From Muribaculaceae bacterium (GTDB lineage Bacteria; Bacteroidota; Bacteroidia; Bacteroidales; Muribaculaceae), in NCBI GenBank assembly GCA_022511505.1, contig JAFLTK010000255.1:1-13398 (forward strand): 13,398 nucleotides of DNA. The letters run 5' to 3'. Below are positions 1 to 6,938 of this stretch, piece by piece. The notes under the pieces are model-generated. The model saw nothing but the letters and a program-made list of their open reading frames with translations. It was not told where the DNA came from and ran no database searches. Position numbers and translations under genes: made by a program. The stretch's first letter is position 1. Every line of letters begins with the position of its first letter.

Positions 1-1015
1 TCAAGTATAGTTTTCCTGCCCATAAGGTTGAGTTCCGTTTATCAGTGGAATTGACGTCGGGATTGGATGTATCGGGGTAGGAAGTTTTAACACTGTTGTT
101 CTGAACGGAGGTTTTGAAATCGCCGTCGAAGTGTAACAGGAATTTATCGGCAAGCGTGTTTTCATAATACAGCGATACAAGATGGCTGTGGGCCTTGATT
201 AGTTTTTCAATCTCGTCTTGAATTGCATGATTATCGTCAAACCATTCTGAGCCGGTGTTTCTAAAATCTCCACGCTCAGGGTTAAAGCGGTAATAGGCAC
301 CGAACGAGTGACTATTTTTGGCATAGTTAAAACCTGCCTTAATACTGCCTACGGTTGCGGGATAGACATTGTTCTGATTGCCTCCGACAATGGTTTCTTT
401 CCCTTGATAGACAAGGATATTGGTGGTTGTTCCTTTAATCAGAGTATTGTTACGGTTTATTGTCCCGTCGGCAAAAAACTCCCAACTGCCTGTGATGTAA
501 CTTAAAGAAAGATAGTCTAAAACTGACCACTTGCGACGACGTTGCAGTTGGAATTGGTCGGTAATTGACAGTCCTTGAACAAAATTCCGTTTGGTTGATA
601 TTTTTATCACCGCGCCGGTGGTGCTTGTATATGCTGCTCCGGGGGCCATCAGCAGCTCTATCTTCTTGATATTGGATGACAACAGCTGTTGCAATTCAAA
701 ATTATCACGCATCGGACGGCCATCTATAAAAATTTCGATATTGCTTTTGCCGATAACAGTTACATCGTTATCCTGCACCTGTATCATCGGAAGCTGGTTA
801 AGAACGTCCAAAGCGTTGCCGATGTCTGCAAGATTGGACCCGGTGATAGTGGATACCAGAGTAGTGCCTACAAGTTTAGTGGCCGGTTCGTTTGCCGTTA
901 CAATCACTTCACGGAGTTGATGTGTGAGGCTGTCAGATGACTCTTTGCTCTGAGCGAGGCTTACCACGCGAGAGCAAACAATGGTAAGAAAAATGAAAAG
1001 TAATTTGGCTTTCAT
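1..1015 (-). CDS. TonB-dependent outer-membrane receptor, plug/barrel family (3' end outside window)
   Basis: The frame stays open from the ATG at 1015 to the left edge, giving 338 visible residues; the rest of the barrel is missing. Residues 1-21 form a Sec signal peptide (MKAKLLFIFLTIV..., cleavage near SLA/QS). REVIVTA at 35-41 resembles a TonB box. Residues about 42-145 are a plug domain: a DVLNQLP segment, then VIGKSNIEIFIDGRPMRD at 88-104, IKKIELLMAPGAAYTSTTGAVIKI at about 116-139, and the NxxGAVIxI-like end of the plug. From about 145 onward alternating polar/aromatic strands look like a beta-barrel. The usual N-terminal carboxypeptidase-regulatory-like domain is absent, as in the 'outer membrane beta-barrel family' of Bacteroidetes receptors. 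Such proteins import large substrates through the outer membrane using TonB energy. The substrate cannot be read from the sequence, and no SusD-like partner is visible. The family call is firm; the cargo is unknown. Confidence 0.88.
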   Translation of the reverse strand, partial: MKAKLLFIFLTIVCSRVVSLAQSKESSDSLTHQLREVIVTANEPATKLVGTTLVSTITGSNLADIGNALDVLNQLPMIQVQDNDVTVIGKSNIEIFIDGRPMRDNFELQQLLSSNIKKIELLMAPGAAYTSTTGAVIKISTKRNFVQGLSITDQFQLQRRRKWSVLDYLSLSYITGSWEFFADGTINRNNTLIKGTTTNILVYQGKETIVGGNQNNVYPATVGSIKAGFNYAKNSHSFGAYYRFNPERGDFRNTGSEWFDDNHAIQDEIEKLIKAHSHLVSLYYENTLADKFLLHFDGDFKTSVQNNSVKTSYPDTSNPDVNSTDKRNSTLWAGKLYL

Positions 1016-1017
1016 AA

Positions 1018-1055
1018 GAGTAATTTTTTGCTAAAATTTTGAGGCAAAATTACTC
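1018..1055. repeat. Inverted repeat spanning promoter and start of the receptor gene
   Basis: GAGTAATTTTTTGC (1018-1031) faces GCAAAATTACTC (1044-1055). The arms are complementary apart from two extra T/A residues, and enclose a 12-base loop. The repeat covers the -7 element of the receptor promoter and ends 3 bases before the ATG. It could be a protein-binding dyad, or a hairpin in RNA that reads through from the upstream gene. Confidence 0.6.
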
Positions 1056-1077
1056 TGTAATGGTGTTTTATGCCAAA
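1045..1077 (-). promoter_or_regulatory. Bacteroidetes-type promoter for the TonB-dependent receptor
   Basis: On the minus strand, TTTG (1074-1077) is followed after 21 bp by TAATTTTG (1045-1052), which fits the TAnnTTTG -7 consensus of Bacteroides. Transcription would start near 1040, leaving a leader of about 25 bases before the ATG at 1015. The spacing is at the long end of the usual range. Confidence 0.6.
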
Positions 1078-1082
1078 TTCAT

Positions 1083-1153
1083 AGTCTGACTAATCGGTTG
1101 GTAATATGTTGATAATTAAGTGTATAAATGAATGATATTGTAAAAAGTCTGAC
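1083..1153. repeat. Short direct repeat AGTCTGAC x2 upstream of the receptor promoter
   Basis: AGTCTGAC occurs at 1083-1090 and again at 1146-1153, in the same orientation and 63 bp apart (about six helical turns). The first copy lies just upstream of the -33 element. It could be a pair of regulator half-sites, but an 8-bp match in this much DNA can also arise by chance. Confidence 0.3.
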
Positions 1154-1167
1154 CGGGATAAATTTAA

Positions 1168-2151
1168 TCAGAAAATCGAGAGGATATCAGGGTAAGTTGG
1201 CGCAACTTTCTCTTTCAAACGAGATTTCAGTCGGGATTTTCGTTTATAGATGACGTCTATGGATTCACAAAGAAGCAGGCTTATCGTGCGAGTGGAAAGT
1301 CCGCTTGCAAGGTATACTAAAAGTTGATAGTCCTCCTTTTTCAAATCGGGGTAAGTATTTTTGACGTTCAAAAGGATATTATCCCGGCAATCATTGACGG
1401 TTTGCTCCAGTTTGGCGAGCGAATCAGTTCTAACAGATTCAATTTCATTCTTGACCTTATCAATGATTGCTTTTCGCTCTGCTTTGGTGCCCTGAGTCTC
1501 GTAATACGTCTGGCATAAAGAGTCTATTAGAGCAAACCGATTTTCAAGGAGTGAATGAAGTTTTGATTCAAGTCGGGTTACATCTCCCTTTGATGTTTCA
1601 ATCTGATTCTTAAATGAAAAAGCCTCGGCCATCAGAGCATCGTTTCTAAGTGTCTGCAACTTCAATCGTTGACGCATCCAAACAATGACACCGGCGGCAA
1701 TCAGCAATATTACCAAACCGATAAATATCAGTTGCTCGCGCTTTACGCGCTCTTTATACAGGAAAAATTCCTTTTCTTTCTGCAAGTAAAGCGCAGTCGC
1801 GAGTGCATCGGTATCATTAGTAGATTGATTTAATGCCTTTAAGCGCAATGCTTTTTGATATTCATCCGTCTGATTATTAAAGCGGTAATAGTCAATGGCG
1901 ATATTGACGATAGTATCAGTAGGAGCGGTAATATGGTTGACAACCATAGCCTCGCTATAAAGAAGGGCCCAGCGCGCCATTGTTGCGGAATCTTGAAATT
2001 CCGATACATCGACGCTGTTGAGTTTGGACCACGCGGCGGTCGGGTCTTCGTGCAACAGACACTGAGCTTCCTCAAGAACCTCATGCTGAGGGGTGGAATA
2101 GTGACAGCCTGCAAGTATCAATAATATAGATATGTAGAGCAGATTTCGCAT
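1168..2151 (-). CDS. Lipoprotein with one transmembrane segment and C-terminal HTH-like domain (putative membrane-spanning regulator)
   Basis: I chose the ATG at 2151 (327 residues). A TTG at 2163 would add four residues in front of an already complete signal peptide. MRNLLYISILLILAGC ends in a clear lipobox (LAG-C16). Residues 20-110 are helical and resemble the first repeats of a TPR array. A single transmembrane helix lies at about 141-158 (LIFIGLVILLIAAGVIVWM), followed by a charged, probably coiled-coil stretch at 160-260. The C-terminal block at about 268-315 (LKKEDYQLLVYLASGLSTRTISLLL..., then IYKRKSRLKSRLKEK) resembles a LuxR-type helix-turn-helix. Bacteroidetes carry many TPR-TM-HTH proteins thought to sense in the periplasm and bind DNA in the cytoplasm; this one has an unusually short sensor part. 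It begins 13 bp after the SprT-like stop, so it is probably co-transcribed. DNA binding is inferred, and targets are unknown; the receptor just downstream is a candidate. Confidence 0.75.
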   Translation of the reverse strand: MRNLLYISILLILAGCHYSTPQHEVLEEAQCLLHEDPTAAWSKLNSVDVSEFQDSATMARWALLYSEAMVVNHITAPTDTIVNIAIDYYRFNNQTDEYQKALRLKALNQSTNDTDALATALYLQKEKEFFLYKERVKREQLIFIGLVILLIAAGVIVWMRQRLKLQTLRNDALMAEAFSFKNQIETSKGDVTRLESKLHSLLENRFALIDSLCQTYYETQGTKAERKAIIDKVKNEIESVRTDSLAKLEQTVNDCRDNILLNVKNTYPDLKKEDYQLLVYLASGLSTRTISLLLCESIDVIYKRKSRLKSRLKEKVAPTYPDILSIF

Positions 2152-2164
2152 AGCAATGAACAAG

Positions 2165-2839
2165 TTAGTTGATGATGGCGCGACCTATGTCACCTTCAAT
2201 TACAAATTGGTAGGAGATTTCAAACGCCTTTTTAAAATCGTCGTCACTGATATCATAAAAGGCCGGCCTCATAATGCGACGATATTTGCTGAAAAAGATA
2301 TCATAACTGAAGCGCCACTCATAACTCTCGATTACTCCCCATTTCTTAAATGCTTTGTCAAAGTCAAATATGCGAGTTTGAGCACAGACGGTAATTCCTT
2401 TCTTGCCGTTCTTGAGGCGACTGAGGATAATGAAGTTTTTACGCTCTTGTAGCGTATTATAGAAATCCTCCCGAGTCTGCTTCACCGAGATTTTGACCTC
2501 ATGTTTGCCGTGGCTATTGATTTTTTTCATCATGAGGCGAAAGTTAGGACCATGTGACGTTTTGTCAAGCATGTTGTTGAGATAAAGATACATGTGTATC
2601 ATCTCGTGGATCAACGTGTTTTCAAAATCATGCTCCTCGCGATCCATAAAAACACTAATTTCAATAATGTCAGATTTTGAGGGCCCGATATTGCGCTTGC
2701 GCAAATGTCCTATGATGAAAGCGCCAAAACGACTTTTATTTTTAGACACTCTAAACTCGGGCACGGGGAGTTTACCCTCAAAGTAGTCTTTATTGAACAA
2801 GTTAAATTTCTGTTCAATCCACTCAATCGTCACTTGCAT
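2165..2839 (-). CDS. SprT-like zinc metalloprotease domain protein
   Basis: This 224-residue protein starts with the typical SprT-like opening (helix, then NKDYFEGKLPVPEFRVS, then RFGAF). The zinc-protease motif HEMIH is at 78-82 (H78, E79, H82), and a third likely ligand, H96, is in the SHGPNF segment at 95-100. The ligand set is complete, so the protein is predicted to be active and cytoplasmic; there is no signal peptide. SprT/Spartan relatives include proteases that clear DNA-protein crosslinks, but the bacterial members are poorly characterised. The C-terminal half (about 110-224) has only one cysteine, so the C4 zinc ribbon found at the end of many SprT proteins is absent. The gene sits 17 bp after the Sel1-repeat gene and 13 bp before the lipoprotein/HTH gene. 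The family call is solid; the substrate is unknown. Confidence 0.85.
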   Translation of the reverse strand: MQVTIEWIEQKFNLFNKDYFEGKLPVPEFRVSKNKSRFGAFIIGHLRKRNIGPSKSDIIEISVFMDREEHDFENTLIHEMIHMYLYLNNMLDKTSHGPNFRLMMKKINSHGKHEVKISVKQTREDFYNTLQERKNFIILSRLKNGKKGITVCAQTRIFDFDKAFKKWGVIESYEWRFSYDIFFSKYRRIMRPAFYDISDDDFKKAFEISYQFVIEGDIGRAIIN

Positions 2840-2856
2840 GGCCTGTGAAAAATTCG

Positions 2857-4398
2857 TTATTTAGTCTTTGAGTCACAGATAGATAGCATCTCGGCACCTC
2901 GGCGGCTGAGTATTGCGCCCTCTTTTATTTCACTCAAGATTTGAGAAGCCTCGCGGTATTTCTTTCGGTCAAAGAGCGCCGCTGCGAGATATGTTCGAGC
3001 CATAAGGTCGCCCTTTTCGGCAGCAACTTGAAGGTAGGGAAGGGCGAGTTTGGGGTCATAATAGAAATAGGCAACGGCGGCTCCGGGTGCTCGGGAGACG
3101 GCAAGGCGCTGGAGTTTATTCTCGGTCGTAGCGTCGCCCGATGCTTTGCCATGACACATCATTTGTAGCATGTTGCTACCGTGAACATCACTTTGTGCAA
3201 ACAATTCAGCGGCACTCGCAAAATCGGGCGACTTGCCAGAATTTAAGGCTGCCATTGCTTTGATAAACCCGGTTGCCGATGGTTCGCCAACGAGCGCATC
3301 GGCCGTGGCCGACAGCGCCTCAATGTCGCTTTCACATAGCAAATCGAGCCAGAGGTATGCTTCAAACGGGTCATAAAACGAGCGGTCTTTCTCGTTTGTC
3401 AGTATGGCGACAAGTTCTTCGATGGCTTTATCCGAGCCGTTAAGAGCGGCATTGCGAAAAGCCTGATATGCGGCGTCGACATCATCTTGGGCAAGCGCAT
3501 TGAGTCCATAAACCAACAGTGCGCCCGGATTTTCGTCATCCACAAGTTTCATGAAAGCGTCAATAATATCGCTATTGTCATTATTCTGCAATAGGTTGGT
3601 TAATAGGACGATATCCTCATCGTCGGCTTCTTTCTTTGAGTTTAAACGCTCCAAGGCGAGTTGATATTCGTCAATTTCTATTGTTTCAGGTACATTTGTT
3701 TTATTTGTGGCCAAGTTGGAAGATATGCCGTTGAAGTAGTCGATGTCTCGGTTGTCGGATGCATCCAGGCCATGTTCAATAGCCTGCGTCAGAATAAAGG
3801 CATCGAGTTGGCTTCCGCGCGCGGCATTTCGACGTGTAAGTGCTTCGAGTCGCGGGTTGCCTCCAAGTAGCGAGCCGACGTATAGACCAACTGCCTTGAC
3901 AGTGTCGGCAGCGACACCTCGGCCTGTGCGGAAACAATAAGCCAGATTGCCCATTGCCGTTGGATGTCCCTGAGCGGCTGCTTGTTGCCAATAACGAGCG
4001 GCGATGATATCGGCAGAATCGGGGGAGACGTTGGGAATGTTTTTTTCAAAATGTGCGCAACCGAGCAGATACAGCGCCTCGCTGTTGCCTTCTCCGGCTT
4101 TACGAGTAAGCGAATGAAGCGAGTCGGTCGGGAGATAGAACGGAGCGGGCGTCGCCTTTGTTTCAAAGGAGCCGAAGGGTTGCCAGCCGCGCTTGGCATT
4201 GCCACTGCGTCGTGTTTTGCTACTCTTGCTATTCTTACTGCTTTTAGTACTTCTACGGCGACCGGTCGTTTTCTTTTTCTTAGAAACACTTGTTGTTTTT
4301 GCCTTTCGCGTTGCGCTATATGCGTCAAGCCCGGGAGCGGAGCAGGCTAAAAATAGAGTTGTTATGAGAAGATATATGATATTTCTGGTTTGTGTCAT
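2857..4398 (-). CDS. Exported Sel1/TPR-repeat protein with basic low-complexity linker
   Basis: This 513-residue protein begins with a hydrophobic signal segment (MTQTRNIIYLLITTLFLAC). A weak lipobox at C19 leaves it open whether it is a lipoprotein or is cleaved by signal peptidase I near residue 28. Residues 30-70 are almost only Lys, Arg, Ser and Thr, a disordered basic linker. Sel1-type helical repeats follow: about 106-142 (SEALYLLGCAHFE... AARYWQQAAAQG) and 144-180 (PTAMGNLAYCFRTGRGV...). Less regular repeats follow to the end, the clearest at about 448-500 (ALPYLQVAAEKGDLMARTYLAAALF...). Sel1 repeats are protein-protein scaffolds, often in the envelope or in signalling. No catalytic motif is visible. 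It is the first gene of a tight three-gene cluster with the SprT-like protease and the HTH lipoprotein. The specific role is unknown. Confidence 0.8.
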   Translation of the reverse strand: MTQTRNIIYLLITTLFLACSAPGLDAYSATRKAKTTSVSKKKKTTGRRRSTKSSKNSKSSKTRRSGNAKRGWQPFGSFETKATPAPFYLPTDSLHSLTRKAGEGNSEALYLLGCAHFEKNIPNVSPDSADIIAARYWQQAAAQGHPTAMGNLAYCFRTGRGVAADTVKAVGLYVGSLLGGNPRLEALTRRNAARGSQLDAFILTQAIEHGLDASDNRDIDYFNGISSNLATNKTNVPETIEIDEYQLALERLNSKKEADDEDIVLLTNLLQNNDNSDIIDAFMKLVDDENPGALLVYGLNALAQDDVDAAYQAFRNAALNGSDKAIEELVAILTNEKDRSFYDPFEAYLWLDLLCESDIEALSATADALVGEPSATGFIKAMAALNSGKSPDFASAAELFAQSDVHGSNMLQMMCHGKASGDATTENKLQRLAVSRAPGAAVAYFYYDPKLALPYLQVAAEKGDLMARTYLAAALFDRKKYREASQILSEIKEGAILSRRGAEMLSICDSKTK

Positions 4399-4411
4399 GA
4401 TACAAAAAGAA

Positions 4412-4460
4412 CTGTCGGATTTCTGAATACAAAATTAGTAAAAATATTCAGAACCGACAG
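4412..4460. terminator. Long inverted repeat after the MFS gene, likely terminator
   Basis: CTGTCGGATTTCTGAATA (4412-4429) pairs with TATTCAGAACCGACAG (4445-4460), leaving only a two-base bulge and a 15-base AT-rich loop. Read on the minus strand, it follows the MFS stop by about 36 bases and runs into TTCTTTTTG, which fits a factor-independent terminator. The loop holds a promoter-like element for the next gene. Confidence 0.6.
4430..4437 (-). promoter_or_regulatory. -7 promoter element (TAATTTTG) in the hairpin loop, for the Sel1-repeat gene
   Basis: The minus strand reads TAATTTTG, an exact TAnnTTTG match. It would place the transcription start near 4424-4426 and a leader of about 26 bases before the ATG at 4398. 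No good TTTG is present at the expected -33 distance, so the call rests on one element and its position. Confidence 0.4.
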
Positions 4461-4496
4461 CTCCTTTTAGAGTTGTTAACATATATGGTGAGCGCG

Positions 4497-5834
4497 TTAT
4501 GACGGCTCGCCGTAGGTTTCTTTGACGAAGAAAACCGAGATAGCTCCGGCAACAAGCAGAATGCCGGCAATGAGAATCATGTTTGACTGCAACGAGCCGG
4601 CGACCGATTTCAGAAGGAATCCGCCAAGCAGCGCAGCAACAATCTGTGGGATGGTGATTGTGCCGTTAAACAGACCAAGGTAAGCACCAATATGCTTGCC
4701 TGAAAGCGAGTTAGTCAGGATTGTAAACGGCATAGCGAGCATAGCGGCCCACGCAGCGCCAACGAGGAAGTAGGAGACAAGCAACAAATTGTGGTTGGTT
4801 ATCATCGTTGACGAGATGAAACCGGCGGCGCCTATAATCAACGAAAGGGCGTAGGCAAATTTGCGGTTTTTAAACGATGGCAGGAGTGCAGCCCACACGA
4901 CCGAACCGATAGCCTGGGCGGCAAACACAATGCCGGTCCAGTTGGCCGCTTCCTGATAGGACTCAATACCGGTGCCCATCGATTTTTCCCACCCGAAAGT
5001 TTGCTCGGCGATGGCTCCGGTAGCGTAGGTCCACATATACATGAACGCAGCCCAGCAGAAGAATTGAACGAGTCCAACGGTCCAAAATACCTTGGGCGCC
5101 TTCTTGAGTAGAGTGATAAAATTCTCTTTTTCTTCCTCCTTGGCTTCGGTTCCCTCTATTCCATGATAGAGTGCATATTCCTTTGGCGGCATCTCTTTAA
5201 CTTTCCAGAAAGTGTAAAGCACACAGATAAAAAGGATTGCGGCACCTATGTAGAATGAGAATGACACCGAGTCGGGCACTTGATTGCCTTGGGCAACGTT
5301 GGAGATACCTATCCATGTCAAGATATAAGGTGCAACATAACCTACAACCGAGCCGGCGTTGCATAGGAACGACTGAATCGAGTAGGCGAGGCCTTTCTGT
5401 TTCTCGTTGACCATATCGCCAACAAGCATCTTAAACGGCTGCATCGAGATGTTAATTGAAAGGTCGAGGAACATCAACGCAAAAGCGCCAAATATCAAAG
5501 CTCCGGTCACGGCGAGATGCAGGCTGCCGGCGTTTGGCAACAGGCACATTACGATGATTGCAATTATAGAGCCGAGGATGAGGTAGGGTAGACGTCGGCC
5601 AAAACGGTTCCAGGTCTTGTCGCTTAGAGTACCGATGATTGGCTGAATGACGAGACCGGCTAGCGGTGGCAGGAGCCAGAAGTAGGAGAGACTATGCGGG
5701 TCGGCGCCCAGGGTTGCAAAAATTCGCGAGATGTTGGCACTCTGTAGCGCGTAGGCTATCTGAACGCCAAAAAAGCCAAAACTGAGATTCCACAAACCCC
5801 AGAATGGCAAGTCGGGTTTGGTCTTTGCCTTCAT
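4497..5834 (-). CDS. MFS sugar transporter, SLC45/sucrose-maltose permease-like
   Basis: This 445-residue inner-membrane protein has about twelve hydrophobic segments, starting with WGLWNLSFGFFGVQIAYAL at about 12-30. The loop between helices 2 and 3 reads GTLSDKTWNRFGRRLPYL at 68-85, the MFS loop motif in the form typical of sucrose and maltose:proton symporters of the SLC45/GPH-like group. The segment DLSINISMQPFKMLVGDMV, with following KGLAYSIQ, matches the conserved helix-4/5 region of that group. A charged central loop (GTEAKEEEKENF) divides the two halves. The likely function is proton-coupled uptake of a disaccharide or similar sugar. No glycosidase or sugar kinase gene lies nearby to indicate the substrate. 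The gene stands 124 bp downstream of nfo on the same strand and ends before a strong hairpin. No TAnnTTTG element was found in the 124-bp gap. Confidence 0.83.
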   Translation of the reverse strand: MKAKTKPDLPFWGLWNLSFGFFGVQIAYALQSANISRIFATLGADPHSLSYFWLLPPLAGLVIQPIIGTLSDKTWNRFGRRLPYLILGSIIAIIVMCLLPNAGSLHLAVTGALIFGAFALMFLDLSINISMQPFKMLVGDMVNEKQKGLAYSIQSFLCNAGSVVGYVAPYILTWIGISNVAQGNQVPDSVSFSFYIGAAILFICVLYTFWKVKEMPPKEYALYHGIEGTEAKEEEKENFITLLKKAPKVFWTVGLVQFFCWAAFMYMWTYATGAIAEQTFGWEKSMGTGIESYQEAANWTGIVFAAQAIGSVVWAALLPSFKNRKFAYALSLIIGAAGFISSTMITNHNLLLVSYFLVGAAWAAMLAMPFTILTNSLSGKHIGAYLGLFNGTITIPQIVAALLGGFLLKSVAGSLQSNMILIAGILLVAGAISVFFVKETYGEPS

Positions 5835-5958
5835 TATGAATACGTGTAAATAGATGTAAGTATGATATAATAAACTCTTTGTCAGGACGGTAGGAGAGAG
5901 GAGAATTAAATTGTCAAGGACGAGATGCCTTAAACGGCGGAGAGTAGAAGTGCACGCC

Positions 5959-6801
5959 TCAATCGGCGAGAGAGTAGAGATAGCTGATTTCGTCAGCCCA
6001 AATTTCTTCGTTGGGGGTTTCGAGAATCAAAGGAATGTTGTCAAGGCGGTCGTCGGCCATCATCATCTTGAAAAAGTCGGCGCCGAGCATACCTTTGCCG
6101 ATTGACTCGTGGCGGTCGACGCGCGAGGCGAGGCCTTTCTTGGTGTCGTTGATGTGCATCCCTTTGAGATATTTGAGACCGATGATGGCATCAAAATCAT
6201 GCCAGGTCTTTTCATACCCTTCGGGAGTCGACAAGTCATAGCCTGCGGCAAAAGCATGGCAGGTGTCGATGCAGACGCCCACGCGGCTTTTGTCCTCGAC
6301 TTGGTCAATGATTTGTGCAATTTGCTCAAAAGAGAAACCGAGATTGCTCCCTTGGCCGGCGGTGTTTTCGATAACGGCAGTGACGCCGCTTGTGACGTCA
6401 AGCGACATGTTAATCGATTCAGCAATAAGCCTTAAACACCCGTCAATGTCTATCTGATTCAAGTGGCTGCCGGGGTGAAAGTTTAGCAACTCAAGGCCGA
6501 GTTGCTCGCAGCGACGCAATTCATCGAGAAACGCCGCGCGCGATTTTGTCAGCTTCTCTTCTTCCGGCGAACCGAGATTAATCAGGTAACTGTCGTGGGG
6601 GAGAATTACACTTGGCTTGTAGCCATACTTTTCGCAATTCTCTTTGAACAGCGCCGCCTCCTTGGCGCTGATGGCTTTCGACGACCAGCGAGACGGATTT
6701 CGCGTAAACAGGGCAAAAGCCTTGGCGCCTATATTATAGGCGTTTATGGGCGCTTGGGACACGCCCGACTGTGATGATACATGTGCGCCGATATATTTCA
6801 T
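5959..6801 (-). CDS. nfo: Deoxyribonuclease IV (endonuclease IV, AP endonuclease)
   Basis: The protein has 280 residues, the normal family length, and opens with MKYIGAHVSSQSGV. All nine metal ligands of the trinuclear zinc site are present at the same numbers as in E. coli Nfo: H69, H109, E145 (IENTAGQGSNLG), D179 and H182 (CIDTCHAFAAGYD), H216 (HINDTKK), D229 and H231 (DRHESIGKG) and E261 (ILETPNE). It cleaves the DNA backbone 5' of abasic sites and removes blocked 3' ends in base-excision repair, in the cytoplasm. It is transcribed divergently from the ATP-grasp-like gene, from a near-consensus promoter at 6881-6911. The MFS gene follows on the same strand after 124 bp and could receive some readthrough. 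Confidence 0.97.
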   Translation of the reverse strand: MKYIGAHVSSQSGVSQAPINAYNIGAKAFALFTRNPSRWSSKAISAKEAALFKENCEKYGYKPSVILPHDSYLINLGSPEEEKLTKSRAAFLDELRRCEQLGLELLNFHPGSHLNQIDIDGCLRLIAESINMSLDVTSGVTAVIENTAGQGSNLGFSFEQIAQIIDQVEDKSRVGVCIDTCHAFAAGYDLSTPEGYEKTWHDFDAIIGLKYLKGMHINDTKKGLASRVDRHESIGKGMLGADFFKMMMADDRLDNIPLILETPNEEIWADEISYLYSLAD

Positions 6802-6857
6802 TTATTGTAGTTTCTGTTCTTAATGTTGTTTGTGAAGTTGCTTACCTAAGATTGGAC

Positions 6858-6871
6858 AGCCACCTTTGGCT
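6858..6871. other. Small hairpin in the nfo leader
   Basis: AGCCA (6858-6862) and TGGCT (6867-6871) form a 5-bp stem with a 4-base loop. With transcription from the nfo promoter starting near 6876, this stem-loop would sit at the very 5' end of the nfo mRNA. Such 5' stems can protect mRNA, but the structure is short. Confidence 0.35.
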
Positions 6872-6880
6872 TTTATTTTA

Positions 6881-6911
6881 CAAAAATAGCAACTTTTAAT
6901 GTGACAACAAA
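6881..6911 (-). promoter_or_regulatory. nfo: Consensus Bacteroidetes promoter for nfo
   Basis: On the minus strand, TTTG (6908-6911) is followed after exactly 19 bp by TATTTTTG (6881-6888). Both elements match the Bacteroides -33/-7 consensus with standard spacing. The start site would be near 6876, about 75 bases before the nfo ATG. Confidence 0.7.
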
Positions 6912-6921
6912 AAATATTGAC

Positions 6922-6929
6922 TAAATTTG
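6922..6929 (+). promoter_or_regulatory. -7 promoter element (TAAATTTG) of the ATP-grasp-like gene
   Basis: TAAATTTG matches TAnnTTTG exactly and ends only nine bases before the ATG at 6939. The transcript would therefore have almost no leader. The -33 position (about 6898-6902, AATGT) is poor and abuts the nfo -33 element on the other strand. Confidence 0.5.
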
Positions 6930-6938
6930 TCATCAGAA

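Noticed and set aside
591..940. Two overlapping plus-strand frames of 109 and 83 codons
   Set aside because: Both are antisense to the receptor's signal/plug region, which is strongly supported on the minus strand.
2152..2163. TTG at 2163 as the start of the lipoprotein/HTH gene
   Set aside because: The ATG at 2151 gives a standard lipoprotein signal peptide, and the TTG would leave no gap before the upstream stop codon.
4193..4426. Plus-strand frame encoding a very hydrophobic Leu/Val/Phe-rich peptide
   Set aside because: It is the complement of the Lys/Arg/Ser-rich linker and signal peptide of the Sel1-repeat gene; the hydrophobicity comes from reading basic codons backwards.
5835..5958. 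Promoter or terminator in the spacer between nfo and the MFS gene
   Set aside because: No TAnnTTTG element and no convincing inverted repeat were found; a TTGACA on the minus strand has no matching partner at a fitting distance.
5380..6140. Shared stretch GCGAGGCCTTTCT in the MFS and nfo genes
   Set aside because: It falls in unrelated coding contexts in both genes and looks like a chance match, not a repeat element.
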